From NCBI GenBank assembly GCA_038745535.1, contig JBCDLI010000013.1, forward strand, positions 1-52,049: 52,049 nt of DNA. The letters are read 5' to 3'. Positions 16,077 through 24,512 of the stretch are shown piece by piece; the first letter of the stretch is position 1; each line of letters begins with the position of its first letter. Under the pieces are notes generated by a model. It worked only from the letters and a program-made list of their open reading frames with translations. It ran no database searches and was not told the DNA's origin. This stretch comes from JBCDLI01 sp038745535. Its GTDB lineage: Bacteria; Pseudomonadota; Alphaproteobacteria; Rhizobiales; Rhizobiaceae. The position numbers and the translations under genes are program-made.

Positions 16077-17369
16077 TCAGTAGTTTGAAAGAAGCTGAAC
16101 GCAGGTTGAGGTTTCGGTGTTGTACATGCCGCAACCCAGTTCCTGCCAGTCAGACTTCAGCACGGCAGATTCTGCAAGGAAGTCGGTCCACGCATCACCC
16201 GGTACCGGATCGGTCTGTGAGATGATGTCGAACTGACCGTCTGCCTGAATTTCGCCGATAAGAACGGGCTTCGTCAGGTGGTGGTTCGGCAACATCATGG
16301 CCGTGCCGCCGGTCAGGTTGGGGAATTCTTGACCGTACATCGCCGTGCGAACAGCGTCGACATCGGTGGTGCCAGCAGCTTCCACCGCGTTAACCCACAT
16401 GTTGAAGCCGATGTAGTGAGCTTCCATCGGATCGTTCGTCACGCGCTCTTCGCCCATGCGTTCTTTCCAAGCAGCAACCCATTCGGCATTGGCTTCGGTG
16501 TCAGCGGACTGGAAGTAGTTCCAAGCGGCGAGGTGACCGACGAGGTCGGTTGTGTCGAGGCCGGAAAGCTCTTCTTCACCAACGGAGAATGCAACTACAG
16601 GAATGTCGTCGGCTGATACGCCAGCTGCAGCGAGCTCTTTGTAGAAGCCAATGTTAGCGTCGCCGTTGATCGTGGAGATAACGCCGACCTTTTTGCCGTC
16701 AGCGCCGAGCGCAACGACATCAGCAACGATTTTTGACCAATCCGAGTGACCGAAAGGCGTGTAGTTCACGAAGATGTCTTCTTCGGCGATGCCTTTGTCT
16801 TTCAGGTAGCTTTCAAGGATGTTGTTTGTCGTCCGCGGATACACGTAGTCGGTGCCAAGCAGCGCAAACTTTTCAACACCGAGCTCTTCTAAGAAGTAGT
16901 CGGTTGCTGGGATCGCCTGCTGGTTTGGAGCAGCGCCGGTGTAGAACACGTTCTTCGACGACTCTTCGCCCTCATATTGCACAGGGTAGAACATCAAGCC
17001 ATTCAGTTCTTCGAGAACCGGCAGCGCCGACTTGCGCGAAACCGATGTCCACGATCCAAAAATCACGTCGACTTCAGAAACAGTCAGGAGCTCGCGCGCT
17101 TTCTCGGCGAACAGTGGCCAGTCTGATGCGGGATCAACGACAACAGCTTCGATTTCGCAGCCAAGAACGCCGCCCTTTTCGTTTTGGATATCGATGAGCA
17201 TTTCCATCGTGTCCTTAAGGGTCGTCTCGGAAATCGCCATCGTGCCCGAAAGCGAATGGAGCACTCCAATTTTGACTGGATCGTCGCAAGCTACGGCCGC
17301 CGTTACGATCGACGAGGAAATAAGTGCTGTCGCGCCTGCAAGCGCCAAGCAATTGGTTATTTTTGTCAT
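16077..17369 (-). CDS. urtA: Urea-type ABC transporter substrate-binding protein UrtA
   Basis: 430-residue periplasmic binding protein with a signal peptide (about residues 1-27, ending TAAVACDD). UrtA signatures are clear: VKIGVLHSLSGTMAISETTL, FGSWTSVSRKSALPVLE, MFYPVQYEGEESSKN and GTDYVYPRTTN. It binds urea in the characterised systems; short amides cannot be excluded by sequence alone. First gene of the operon, with a sigma-54 promoter 33-48 bp upstream of its ATG. No urease genes are in this window, so the link to urea breakdown is not seen directly. Confidence 0.94.
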   Translation of the reverse strand: MTKITNCLALAGATALISSSIVTAAVACDDPVKIGVLHSLSGTMAISETTLKDTMEMLIDIQNEKGGVLGCEIEAVVVDPASDWPLFAEKARELLTVSEVDVIFGSWTSVSRKSALPVLEELNGLMFYPVQYEGEESSKNVFYTGAAPNQQAIPATDYFLEELGVEKFALLGTDYVYPRTTNNILESYLKDKGIAEEDIFVNYTPFGHSDWSKIVADVVALGADGKKVGVISTINGDANIGFYKELAAAGVSADDIPVVAFSVGEEELSGLDTTDLVGHLAAWNYFQSADTEANAEWVAAWKERMGEERVTNDPMEAHYIGFNMWVNAVEAAGTTDVDAVRTAMYGQEFPNLTGGTAMMLPNHHLTKPVLIGEIQADGQFDIISQTDPVPGDAWTDFLAESAVLKSDWQELGCGMYNTETSTCVQLLSNY

Positions 17370-17401
17370 GAAGAACCTCCGGTGTATGACGCCCTACAGC
17401 A

Positions 17402-17417
17402 TGCATTCCACGTGCCA
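17402..17417 (-). promoter_or_regulatory. Sigma-54 (-24/-12) promoter of the urt operon
   Basis: On the minus strand the sequence reads TGGCACGTGGAATGCA: a perfect TGGCACG block, four bases, then ATGCA against consensus TTGCW. The required GG-N10-GC spacing is exact. The start point would fall near 17391, giving a leader of about 22 bases before urtA. Sigma-54 control fits nitrogen-scavenging urea transport. Confidence 0.88.
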
Positions 17418-17600
17418 CATGCAAACTCATAAGGCAAAAGTCGCAGCTGCCCTTGATACGATGCACGAATTGGCTTTCGCCAGCGACTTGCTGCGCAGAA
17501 AGTGAGCAGATATCAATTTGCAATTTGCATAAAATATAGGCATCGCCTTATTATTACGCATTTTTGTTTGCTGAACTCGAGACCACCGCGCGACAGAGAG

Positions 17601-17616
17601 TGTGATCTTTCTCACG
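17601..17616. promoter_or_regulatory. CRP/FNR-family-like binding site upstream of maoC-pta
   Basis: TGTGATCTTTCTCACG matches TGTGA-N6-TCACA with one mismatch. It lies 105-120 bp upstream of the fusion gene's ATG and about 230 bp from urtA. Only the pattern is seen; the regulator is unknown. Confidence 0.45.
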
Positions 17617-17720
17617 GAACTCACAGAAAAACCTTCGTCAGTCATTTCAAAGACTCCCGACAATCTTATGTCCGTCGCTGGGACGAAACATCCGGCCGAA
17701 ACCACGGAGCTTGCTCTTTC

Positions 17721-19112
17721 ATGCTGAAGACATACACCAATAAAACGTTTGCCGAACTGCAGGTCGGCATGGAATCGACCACCCGCCGCTTGGCACGCGC
17801 GGAGGATTTCTTCGTTTATGCTTTGTCTTCCGGCAATCATAATCCTGTGCACTTGCCGGGTGAAGATCATGACAATGACGGTCAGCCCGATGAAGCCATC
17901 GCTCCATCGCTATGGGTGGCATCCCTCATTTCTTCGGTTATCGGAAACGAATTGCCCGGCCCCGGAACGCTTTATAAATCGCAGAGTGTGGAATTTCACG
18001 GGCGCGCGCATGCAGGCGATGAACTAGACGTCTGTGTCAAAGTGCTTGAAAAAACTGACGACAGCATTGTCACCCTCGAGACCACAGTCACAAAGGCTGA
18101 CGGGTTACGGATTGTCACCGGGCAATCGCAAGTGTTCGCGCCTGAGAAAACGCTGAGCTTTGTCGCCGATGATTTGCCGGGGCTAACAGTACAGCGACAC
18201 GTGCATTTCGACCGTCTTCTTGATCTGGCAGAACCGCTCGAGCCAATCCCGACGGCTGTCATCGCACCAGAAGAGCCAAACTCTTTAGGCGGCGCACTGC
18301 TGGCTGCCGAGCACACGATCATCCGTCCGGTCCTCATCGGTGATGCAGCGAAGATCAAAGACGCCGCCGCGCAGATTGCCGCCGACCTCGCTGGTTTCGA
18401 CATCGTCGATATCGCCGACCACAGTGATGCGGCAGCCTATGGAGTTGCGATGGTCAACGACGGTCTGGCCGCAGCGGTCATGAAGGGGCATCTCCACACC
18501 GATAAGCTTCTCAAGCACGTCGTGAAGGGTGAGGGCGGTCTGCGTACCTCGCGGCGGATAAGCCATGTCTTTGCCATGGATGTGCCCGGTCTCGACCACC
18601 TGCTTATGATCACCGATGCGGCCATCAATCTCTCGCCAGATCTGAAGACCAAGGTCGACATCATTCAAAACGCAATTGATCTTGCACTAGCGCTCGGTGT
18701 CGAACTGCCGAAAGTGGGTGTCTTGTCCGCTGTAGAGGTCGTCAATCCCAACATTCCGTCGACCATCGAAGCAGCCGCTCTTTCTAAGATGGCAGATCGC
18801 GGTCAGATCAAAGGCGGCATCGTCGATGGACCTTTGGCAATGGATAATGCCGTCGACGAGGGTGCAGCCAAAACCAAAGGCATCAAGTCGCTGGTTGCAG
18901 GCCATGCGGACATACTTGTCCCGCCGGACTTGGAGTCTGCGAATATGATTGCGAAGCAGCTTACCTACCTTGCCCATGCGGAGGCGGGTGGATTGGTGCT
19001 CGGTGCTAAGTGCCCTGTGATCCTCACAAGTCGTGCCGACGATGACAAAGCGCGCTTGGCATCGTGCGCGATTGCCGCTCTCTACGCCCAGTGGCTAGCC
19101 AAAAAGGACTGA
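17721..19112 (+). CDS. MaoC-like / phosphate acetyl(butyryl)transferase fusion protein
   Basis: 463 residues from ATG at 17721; a 73-codon longer open frame covers the regulatory region and looks non-coding. Residues about 1-145 form a MaoC-like hot-dog domain. Residues about 165-463 are the PTA/PTB domain (VMKGHLHTDKLLK, KGEGGLRTSRRISHVFAMDV, GGIVDGPLAMDNAV), which makes acyl phosphate from acyl-CoA. This fusion is a known family often paired with acetate kinase, as here (4-bp gap). In the hydratase motif the catalytic Asp of SGDxNPxH is replaced: the sequence is SGNHNPVH, so hydratase activity is doubtful. Together with ackA it would interconvert acetyl-CoA, acetyl phosphate and acetate. 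Confidence 0.92.
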   Translation: MLKTYTNKTFAELQVGMESTTRRLARAEDFFVYALSSGNHNPVHLPGEDHDNDGQPDEAIAPSLWVASLISSVIGNELPGPGTLYKSQSVEFHGRAHAGDELDVCVKVLEKTDDSIVTLETTVTKADGLRIVTGQSQVFAPEKTLSFVADDLPGLTVQRHVHFDRLLDLAEPLEPIPTAVIAPEEPNSLGGALLAAEHTIIRPVLIGDAAKIKDAAAQIAADLAGFDIVDIADHSDAAAYGVAMVNDGLAAAVMKGHLHTDKLLKHVVKGEGGLRTSRRISHVFAMDVPGLDHLLMITDAAINLSPDLKTKVDIIQNAIDLALALGVELPKVGVLSAVEVVNPNIPSTIEAAALSKMADRGQIKGGIVDGPLAMDNAVDEGAAKTKGIKSLVAGHADILVPPDLESANMIAKQLTYLAHAEAGGLVLGAKCPVILTSRADDDKARLASCAIAALYAQWLAKKD

Positions 19113-19116
19113 ATAC

Positions 19117-20280
19117 TTGGCCGATCTCATCCTCACGGTGAATGCCGGATCGTCGTCGCTGAAATTTGCGGTGTATGAAGCGGCGCATAACCTGACGTTG
19201 AAGGCGAAAGGTCAGGTGAGCGGCCTCGCTTCCGGCGTGGAAGCAAACTTGCAAATCGACGTCGCCGATGCTCGTTTATTCGATGGTCCCATCAAAGCCG
19301 ATGGACACGTTGAAGCGTTCGAAGAAATTCTGAAACACGGGCGGGAATTGTTCAGCGAGGATAAAGTAGTGGGCGTAGGACATCGTGTGGTCCATGGCGG
19401 CATTACCTTCGACAAACCAGTGGTGTTAACATCGGAAGTCATTGAGGAGTTGCGCTCGTTTGAGCCGCTTGCACCGCTTCACCAACCGCACAATCTTGCC
19501 TCTGTCGACGCCGCTAAAGCCGCCTTTACAGAAGCGATCCATGTGGCGGGTTTCGACACCGCATTTCACCGCACGCACCCGTGGGTTAACGACACATTCT
19601 GCCTGCCACGCAAATGGTACGACGAAGGCGTTCGACGCTACGGATTTCACGGGCTATCCTATGATTACATCACCTCGTGGCTGCGAGAACATCGACCCGA
19701 CCTTGCATCGGGCCGGGTGGTTATCGCGCATCTCGGGAATGGTGCATCCATGTGCGCGGTACGCGATGGCAAAAGCGTTGGCTCTACCATGGGTTTTTCA
19801 GCGCTGGATGGGCTACCGATGGGAACGCGCTGCGGACAAATCGATCCCGGTGTTCTGCTTTACATGATGGACCAGAAAGGCATGTCTGCGGAGCAGATTT
19901 CTGACCTGCTTTACAAAGAAAGTGGGCTGAAAGGGCTATCTGGAAAGACAAATGACATGCGTGTGCTGGAAGCAAGTGACGAGCCCGCTTGCCAGCAAGC
20001 CATTGACTACTTTGTTTTCCGAATTCGCCGCGAGCTTGGCGGAATGTCGGCAGTTCTGGGCGGTCTTGACGGCGTCATCTTTTGTGGCGGCATCGGCGAA
20101 AACTCTGCGTTCATACGACAACGCATATGTGAGGGCATGGAGTGGCTCGGCATTTCGCTCGATGAAAACGCAAATGCTGGTAACGAAATTGATATCAGCC
20201 GCGGCACGGTCAGCGTATTAGCGGTGCCTACAAACGAAGAAATCGTCTTGGCACGCGCCGCATTTGATCACTTGCAATAA
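19117..20280 (+). CDS. ackA: Acetate kinase
   Basis: 387 residues starting at TTG (19117), four bases after the pta stop, with AAGGA about ten bases upstream; no ATG is available. ASKHA-fold kinase with the N-terminal motif LTVNAGSSSLKFAV, GHRVVHGG, the DTAFHRTHP segment, RRYGFHGLSYDY and GNGASMCAV. It transfers phosphate between acetyl phosphate and ADP. It probably forms a two-gene operon with the maoC-pta gene. It is convergent with, and almost touching, the following inositol-monophosphatase-family gene (2-bp gap), so no terminator lies between them. Confidence 0.95.
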   Translation: MADLILTVNAGSSSLKFAVYEAAHNLTLKAKGQVSGLASGVEANLQIDVADARLFDGPIKADGHVEAFEEILKHGRELFSEDKVVGVGHRVVHGGITFDKPVVLTSEVIEELRSFEPLAPLHQPHNLASVDAAKAAFTEAIHVAGFDTAFHRTHPWVNDTFCLPRKWYDEGVRRYGFHGLSYDYITSWLREHRPDLASGRVVIAHLGNGASMCAVRDGKSVGSTMGFSALDGLPMGTRCGQIDPGVLLYMMDQKGMSAEQISDLLYKESGLKGLSGKTNDMRVLEASDEPACQQAIDYFVFRIRRELGGMSAVLGGLDGVIFCGGIGENSAFIRQRICEGMEWLGISLDENANAGNEIDISRGTVSVLAVPTNEEIVLARAAFDHLQ

Positions 20281-20282
20281 TG

Positions 20283-21068
20283 CTAGTCGAATACGCTCGT
20301 GGCGATGTCGTCGAGCGTTTCGAATATGTGTGCGCCTCCAGCGACAACTTTGGTGCCGCCGATCATAGCGGTGCTTGCATCAAGTTCGGCGTGCGTGCCG
20401 CCCGCTTCCTTGATCATCACAAGTGCAGCGAAGCAGTCCCATGAGTTCATATGATCTTCTATGTAGCCCAAAAGGCGACCGCTCGCGACGTAGGCAAGCA
20501 TCAGTGCGCCCGATGCTGAGCGGAAATACATGCCGTTATTCACTAGGATTTTACGGACGAGGCTCGCCACCTTCTCCTGATCTGAGCGACCGGAGCAGCC
20601 GGTTGCGACAGACCCATCTGATAAGGTTTTACCCTCTGAAGCCCGCAGCTGCTTACCGTTCACGAAAGCGCCTTCGCCCTTCGCGCCTTCGAAAAGCTCG
20701 TTCGTATTCGGATCGAAGATAACACCCAAGATCGGAACACCGTCCTTGGCGCACGCGATCACCACGCACCAGTGAGGAATCCCGCTCACATAGTTAGCAG
20801 TGCCGTCGATAGGGTCGATGATCCAGTCAAACCCAGTTGTTCCTTCAACCCGACCGTGCTCTTCACCGACAATACCATCCTCTGGCCAACGATCAGCGAT
20901 TGCCTTGCGAATTCTCGTTTCGGTATCGCGATCTGCCTGAGACACGAGATCATGGTGGCCCTTGCTCTCGATGGTCAGTGTATCGAGCCGCCGAAAGGCC
21001 TCGTGCGCAAATTTACCGGCCTCGATTGCCGCTTGTTTTGCAAATTTCAGTCGTTCTGAAAGGTCCAT
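20283..21068 (-). CDS. Inositol-monophosphatase-family phosphatase
   Basis: 261 residues. Metal-binding motifs of the family are present in order: GEEHG (about residue 68), WIIDPIDGTANYVSGIPHW (about 81-99) and WDCFAALVMIKEAGG near the C-terminus. Substrates in the family include inositol-1-phosphate, histidinol phosphate and 3'-phosphoadenosine 5'-phosphate. The sequence alone does not decide, though the pattern resembles histidinol-phosphatase/IMPase types common in Alphaproteobacteria. It is read opposite to the envelope-like gene run that starts 180 bp away, so a link to that run is possible but unproven. Confidence 0.88.
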   Translation of the reverse strand: MDLSERLKFAKQAAIEAGKFAHEAFRRLDTLTIESKGHHDLVSQADRDTETRIRKAIADRWPEDGIVGEEHGRVEGTTGFDWIIDPIDGTANYVSGIPHWCVVIACAKDGVPILGVIFDPNTNELFEGAKGEGAFVNGKQLRASEGKTLSDGSVATGCSGRSDQEKVASLVRKILVNNGMYFRSASGALMLAYVASGRLLGYIEDHMNSWDCFAALVMIKEAGGTHAELDASTAMIGGTKVVAGGAHIFETLDDIATSVFD

Positions 21069-21105
21069 AATTCTCTTTAATCACCACGGCGCTGAACAGG
21101 GAGTC

Positions 21106-21165
21106 GTGAAAGTGCTCTATCTCACAAACCCAATTCCCTCCACGCTGAATGTGAAACGCCGATGA
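21106..21165 (+). other. Possible gene remnant resembling a glycosyltransferase N-terminus
   Basis: A GTG codon behind AGGGAG opens a 19-codon frame, VKVLYLTNPIPSTLNVKRR, ending in TGA. MKVLYLTNPxP is how many GT4 glycosyltransferases begin. No continuation was found in the other frames, so this may be a remnant of a deleted gene, a leader peptide, or chance. It lies in the 182-bp gap before the fkbM-like gene. Confidence 0.3.
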
Positions 21166-21250
21166 CACTTTTGTTCGCTGGTTCGTTCGTTTCTTCTTCC
21201 GGTGATTTCGATTACCAGTCAGGCAAAGACAAACCTGCGACCCTTCACGA

Positions 21251-21979
21251 ATGCCTCATCCACTCCGTCGATCTTTCGACATTTATTATCGCGATGCGGC
21301 GCGAGCCAAACGCATGGACGCTCTGCACAGCGAATTCGTCAAAGAGGGGGATCTCGCCTTCGATATCGGGGCACACATTGGTGATCGGACCGCAAGCTTT
21401 AGACGATTAGGCGCCCGGGTGGTCGCTCTTGAGCCCCAACCGCGCGTCTTTCGTGCGCTCCGTTTGATCCATGGACGGGATAACGGATGCGTCCTGCATC
21501 AAGCTGCCGTTGGGAAGCAAATCGGTTCTATGGAAATGAGCCTCAACACTCAAAATCCGACCGTCTCTACGCTTTCTCCCCAGTTCATCGCTGCCGCTGA
21601 AACGGCTGACGGCTGGCACGGGCAGGTATGGGACGAGAAGATCGCGGTGGATGTCACGACGCTCGACACGCTCGTAGCAGAGTACGGCCAGCCCGATTTC
21701 GTGAAGATTGATGTGGAAGGCCATGAACATGATGTGCTGACGGGTTTGTCTGTGCCGCTGAAAGCGCTTTCCTTTGAGTTCACCACCATGCAACGAAGTG
21801 TAGCGTGTTCCTGCCTAAGCAGGCTGAACACATTGGGACCATACGTGTTCAACATCAGCTTCGGCGAAGAGCACCGGCTTCAACTCGCTGATTGGGTTGG
21901 TCCAACAGATATGAAGGCCATCATTGAAGCACTGCCATCGGCGACAAATTCTGGCGATGTGTTCGCGAAGCTCGGCTGA
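21251..21979 (+). CDS. FkbM-family SAM-dependent methyltransferase
   Basis: 242 residues. The SAM-binding motif is DLAFDIGAHIGDRTASFRRL, followed by ALEPQPRVFRALR and the FkbM hallmark DFVKIDVEGHEHDVLTGL. FkbM-type enzymes typically O-methylate sugars or polyketide hydroxyls; the acceptor here is unknown. It heads a compact plus-strand run with a CDP-alcohol phosphatidyltransferase, an alkaline-phosphatase-superfamily membrane enzyme and a UPF0104 membrane protein. ATG at 21251 has no strong ribosome binding site, so the start is moderately sure. Confidence 0.88.
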   Translation: MPHPLRRSFDIYYRDAARAKRMDALHSEFVKEGDLAFDIGAHIGDRTASFRRLGARVVALEPQPRVFRALRLIHGRDNGCVLHQAAVGKQIGSMEMSLNTQNPTVSTLSPQFIAAAETADGWHGQVWDEKIAVDVTTLDTLVAEYGQPDFVKIDVEGHEHDVLTGLSVPLKALSFEFTTMQRSVACSCLSRLNTLGPYVFNISFGEEHRLQLADWVGPTDMKAIIEALPSATNSGDVFAKLG

Positions 21980-22085
21980 TGTTTGCACGGTCGAGCAGCT
22001 GACCCAACCCGATATCGCCCCAATCAACTTCCCGTGGTTGGCATTGTCGGCGAACGGCAAATCGCTATCTTCTATCTGGAACGAT

Positions 22086-22868
22086 TTGACAGAAGTAACC
22101 TTCGTGCGGGCATCCATACCATCATTTTTCATCGCGCTGGCTTCAAGCGCGCGCCCTCAGGCCACCAACACGCGCGATGACGCGTTTATCTCATTTTTGA
22201 TCTCAATCGGTGTGGGTCTGGCAGCGCTCGTTGGCCTGCAAGCGGTGTTGTTCGCCCCTGTGCTTTCGATTGGCCTTTTAGCTTCGGTCGCGTTTTACAC
22301 GATGTCGGTTGCAGGTTTTGTCCGACGGTTCCCCGTTGAACATCACAGTCGCATTCTCGGACTGGCAAATGTCGTGACAACATTTCGGCTTGTGGTAACG
22401 GGCGTTTTGGTTGCTGCTATCTTTCACCAATCGCCAGTTTCCTGGTCGCTATTTGGGCTCGCTGCGATTAATCTTGCACTGGACGGAGTGGATGGATGGC
22501 TCGCGCGATACCAAGGTTCATCGTCGCCCTTCGGTGCCCGCTTTGATGTTGAGGTAGACTCGCTTTTTGCGCTCACGCTGGCCTTGGTCGCATGGTTGAA
22601 TGCAGACATGCCGTTTTGGATTGTCGCGCTCGGTCTGCCTCGATACATATTTTTCATTGCCCAACAGGTTTTCCCATGGCTTGCGGGCGATTTGCCTCCG
22701 CGGTTTAGCCGAAAGCTTGCCTGCGTCTTGCAGATCGGAGCACTCATCGCCTTGCTCGTGCCAAACGTTCCGCTGTTGCTCGCGCACACAGCTGCTGCAG
22801 CCGCACTCGCGATAGTCGCGTGGTCCTTCGCTGTCGATATTCGCCACCTGCGTCAGTCAATGGTTTGA
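22086..22868 (+). CDS. CDP-alcohol phosphatidyltransferase family membrane protein
   Basis: About 260 residues from TTG 22086 (GGAAC upstream); the frame stays open back to ATG 21924 inside the preceding gene, and GTG 22104 is another option, so the start is uncertain. The catalytic motif DGxxAR-x8-GxxxDxxxD is complete: DGWLAR, eight residues, G, then ARFDVEVD. About six transmembrane segments surround it. Family role: displaces CMP from a CDP-alcohol (CDP-diacylglycerol, CDP-glycerol or CDP-inositol type) to form a phosphodiester. The actual alcohol is unknown. The next gene starts nine bases later, suggesting one operon. Confidence 0.88.
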   Translation: MTEVTFVRASIPSFFIALASSARPQATNTRDDAFISFLISIGVGLAALVGLQAVLFAPVLSIGLLASVAFYTMSVAGFVRRFPVEHHSRILGLANVVTTFRLVVTGVLVAAIFHQSPVSWSLFGLAAINLALDGVDGWLARYQGSSSPFGARFDVEVDSLFALTLALVAWLNADMPFWIVALGLPRYIFFIAQQVFPWLAGDLPPRFSRKLACVLQIGALIALLVPNVPLLLAHTAAAAALAIVAWSFAVDIRHLRQSMV

Positions 22869-22876
22869 GTGCGCCG

Positions 22877-24508
22877 ATGCGGCCACGTCCAACCACGCTC
22901 CTGATCGCCGGCACTCTCCTGTTTTTACTGTTTTCTTTGCCGTCTATGCCCGCTGGCCTCAGTATTCAGGCTTTCTTGACCATTCCATTGGAATGGATCG
23001 CGGTCGTGGCTCTTATCGTTGCGGTATCCGGCAAATCCATTTCCAAGCCGATACGCTTTGCGATTTCACTCCTGATTACTACGATTGTTGTGCTGAAAAT
23101 CGCCGACCTTGTTTCTCACAATGCTCTCTCACGCAGTTTCAATCCTGTTGCCGATATGGCGCTTGTGGACGCTTTTGTGCGGCTGACGGCAGGAACATTT
23201 GGTACGATTGCTGCGGCGGCAGCGGTCGTTGGCGCAGTCATTTCTGTCGCTGTAGTTTTTTGGGTAGCTTGGTGGTCCTTAAGCTCGTTTGCGAAAACGG
23301 GAGTGAGCCGGCCACTTCGCGTCGGTGCTTTAACGACCGTGATTATCGCAACGGGTTTGAGCGGCGCAAAGCTGGTTGGCCACGGCTTTGCTATCCCTGC
23401 CTTCGCTTCGATTTCAAACTCGCGCTATGCGTTGGATCACATAGTCAAAGCGCGCGCGACCATCGCGGAACTCGTCGCCTTTCAAGTGGCCGCGGTTCAA
23501 GACCGATTTTCCGGCAGATCCGGTCTTTTGACCGCAATTGATCGCGATGTGTTTGTCATCTTCATTGAGAGCTATGGGCGCGCAAGTTTCGATACGCCGC
23601 TTTATTCAGACCTGCACCCGTCGACTCTCGCGTCGTATGAGGAGAAGTTGCGCTCGATGGGCGTCGCGTCACGGTCCGGCTTTCTGACCGCGCCAACACG
23701 GGGAGGGCAAAGCTGGCTGTCCCATGCAACGTTTTCGAACGGCTTATGGGTCAACAATCAGGTCAGTTACCGAGCAGTGCTTGCGAGCGGTCGCAAAACG
23801 CTTTTTCACCACGCCGCAGATAGTGGCTATCACACCGCCGCTGTGATGCCGCAGATCACGCTTGAGTGGCCGGAATCGGCACGCATGGGCTTTGAGACGA
23901 TCTTTGAATTTGAAGACCTCGATTATCAGGGCCCGGCATTTAACTGGGTGACGATGCCAGATCAGTTCACCCTGTCTGCAATGGATCGCTTGCTGGTCAA
24001 CAATCCAGAAATGCGAGGCGATGGACGACCTTTGTTTGTTCAGGCAGCGTTGGTATCGTCACACGCGCCTTGGGTTCCGGTGCCTGAGATTATTCCGTGG
24101 GATGAGGTCGGAGACGGCGCGATTTTCACTCGCTTTACCGAAGGCGCACCGACACCGCGCGAAGTCTGGAGTGACCGTGATCGGGTTCGTGCCCAATACC
24201 GATTGGCCGTGGACTATGCGCTCCAGAGTGTCATGGAATACGCTTTGCTCCATGCCGACGATCCGCCGCTTTTGATTGTCGTGGGAGACCATCAGGCTGC
24301 CGACTTTGTATCTCGTGACGAAAGTGCTGATGTGCCCATCCATGTGCTTGGTCCAGCCCATCTGGTTGAACCGTTGGCCGGAGTGGCACCCACAGCGGGG
24401 CTGGTTCCGGGAAAGGACTTGGAGGCGCAATCAATGGAGGTGGTTCGCGATGCAATCCTTTCTTCGTTTACCGCACCGACTGCTGCAGAGTTGACCAGAG
24501 TGCGATGA
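22877..24508 (+). CDS. Membrane alkaline-phosphatase-superfamily enzyme (sulfatase/LtaS-like fold)
   Basis: 543 residues. About five transmembrane segments (roughly 8-190) lead an outward-facing catalytic domain. Metal-site motifs are IFIESYG (E231) and VVGDHQ (D471, H472). At the place where sulfatases carry C/S-x-P-x-R there is T271-A-P-T-R, followed by GGQSWLSHATF. A Thr cannot become formylglycine, so this is more likely a phosphatase or phosphotransferase (compare LtaS, OpgB, EptA) than a sulfatase. ATG at 22877 is the first Met after the upstream stop; a 19-codon longer frame overlaps the previous gene. Its neighbours suggest transfer of a phospho-alcohol onto a lipid or glycan; this is inference. 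Confidence 0.85.
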   Translation: MRPRPTTLLIAGTLLFLLFSLPSMPAGLSIQAFLTIPLEWIAVVALIVAVSGKSISKPIRFAISLLITTIVVLKIADLVSHNALSRSFNPVADMALVDAFVRLTAGTFGTIAAAAAVVGAVISVAVVFWVAWWSLSSFAKTGVSRPLRVGALTTVIIATGLSGAKLVGHGFAIPAFASISNSRYALDHIVKARATIAELVAFQVAAVQDRFSGRSGLLTAIDRDVFVIFIESYGRASFDTPLYSDLHPSTLASYEEKLRSMGVASRSGFLTAPTRGGQSWLSHATFSNGLWVNNQVSYRAVLASGRKTLFHHAADSGYHTAAVMPQITLEWPESARMGFETIFEFEDLDYQGPAFNWVTMPDQFTLSAMDRLLVNNPEMRGDGRPLFVQAALVSSHAPWVPVPEIIPWDEVGDGAIFTRFTEGAPTPREVWSDRDRVRAQYRLAVDYALQSVMEYALLHADDPPLLIVVGDHQAADFVSRDESADVPIHVLGPAHLVEPLAGVAPTAGLVPGKDLEAQSMEVVRDAILSSFTAPTAAELTRVR

Positions 24509-24512
24509 TTTG

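Larger units (their letters stand above)
17370..17720. other. Divergent regulatory region between urtA and the maoC-pta fusion gene
   Basis: 351 bp without a convincing gene. It holds the sigma-54 promoter for urtA, a CRP-like palindrome nearer the fusion gene, and an AT-rich stretch (about 17515-17570) that could carry a DNA-bending or vegetative promoter element. An NtrC-like half site TGCAC at 17462-17466 followed by GG is too weak to call. Confidence 0.6.

Noticed and set aside
17455..17480. NtrC-like site upstream of the urt sigma-54 promoter
   Set aside because: Only one half (TGCAC) fits; the paired GGTGCA half is absent.
21162..21410. 82-codon frame overlapping the fkbM-like gene
   Set aside because: It overlaps more than half of its length with a strong FkbM frame and shows no family pattern.
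22877..24508. True sulfatase assignment
   Set aside because: The Cys or Ser needed for formylglycine is replaced by Thr in the P-x-R motif.
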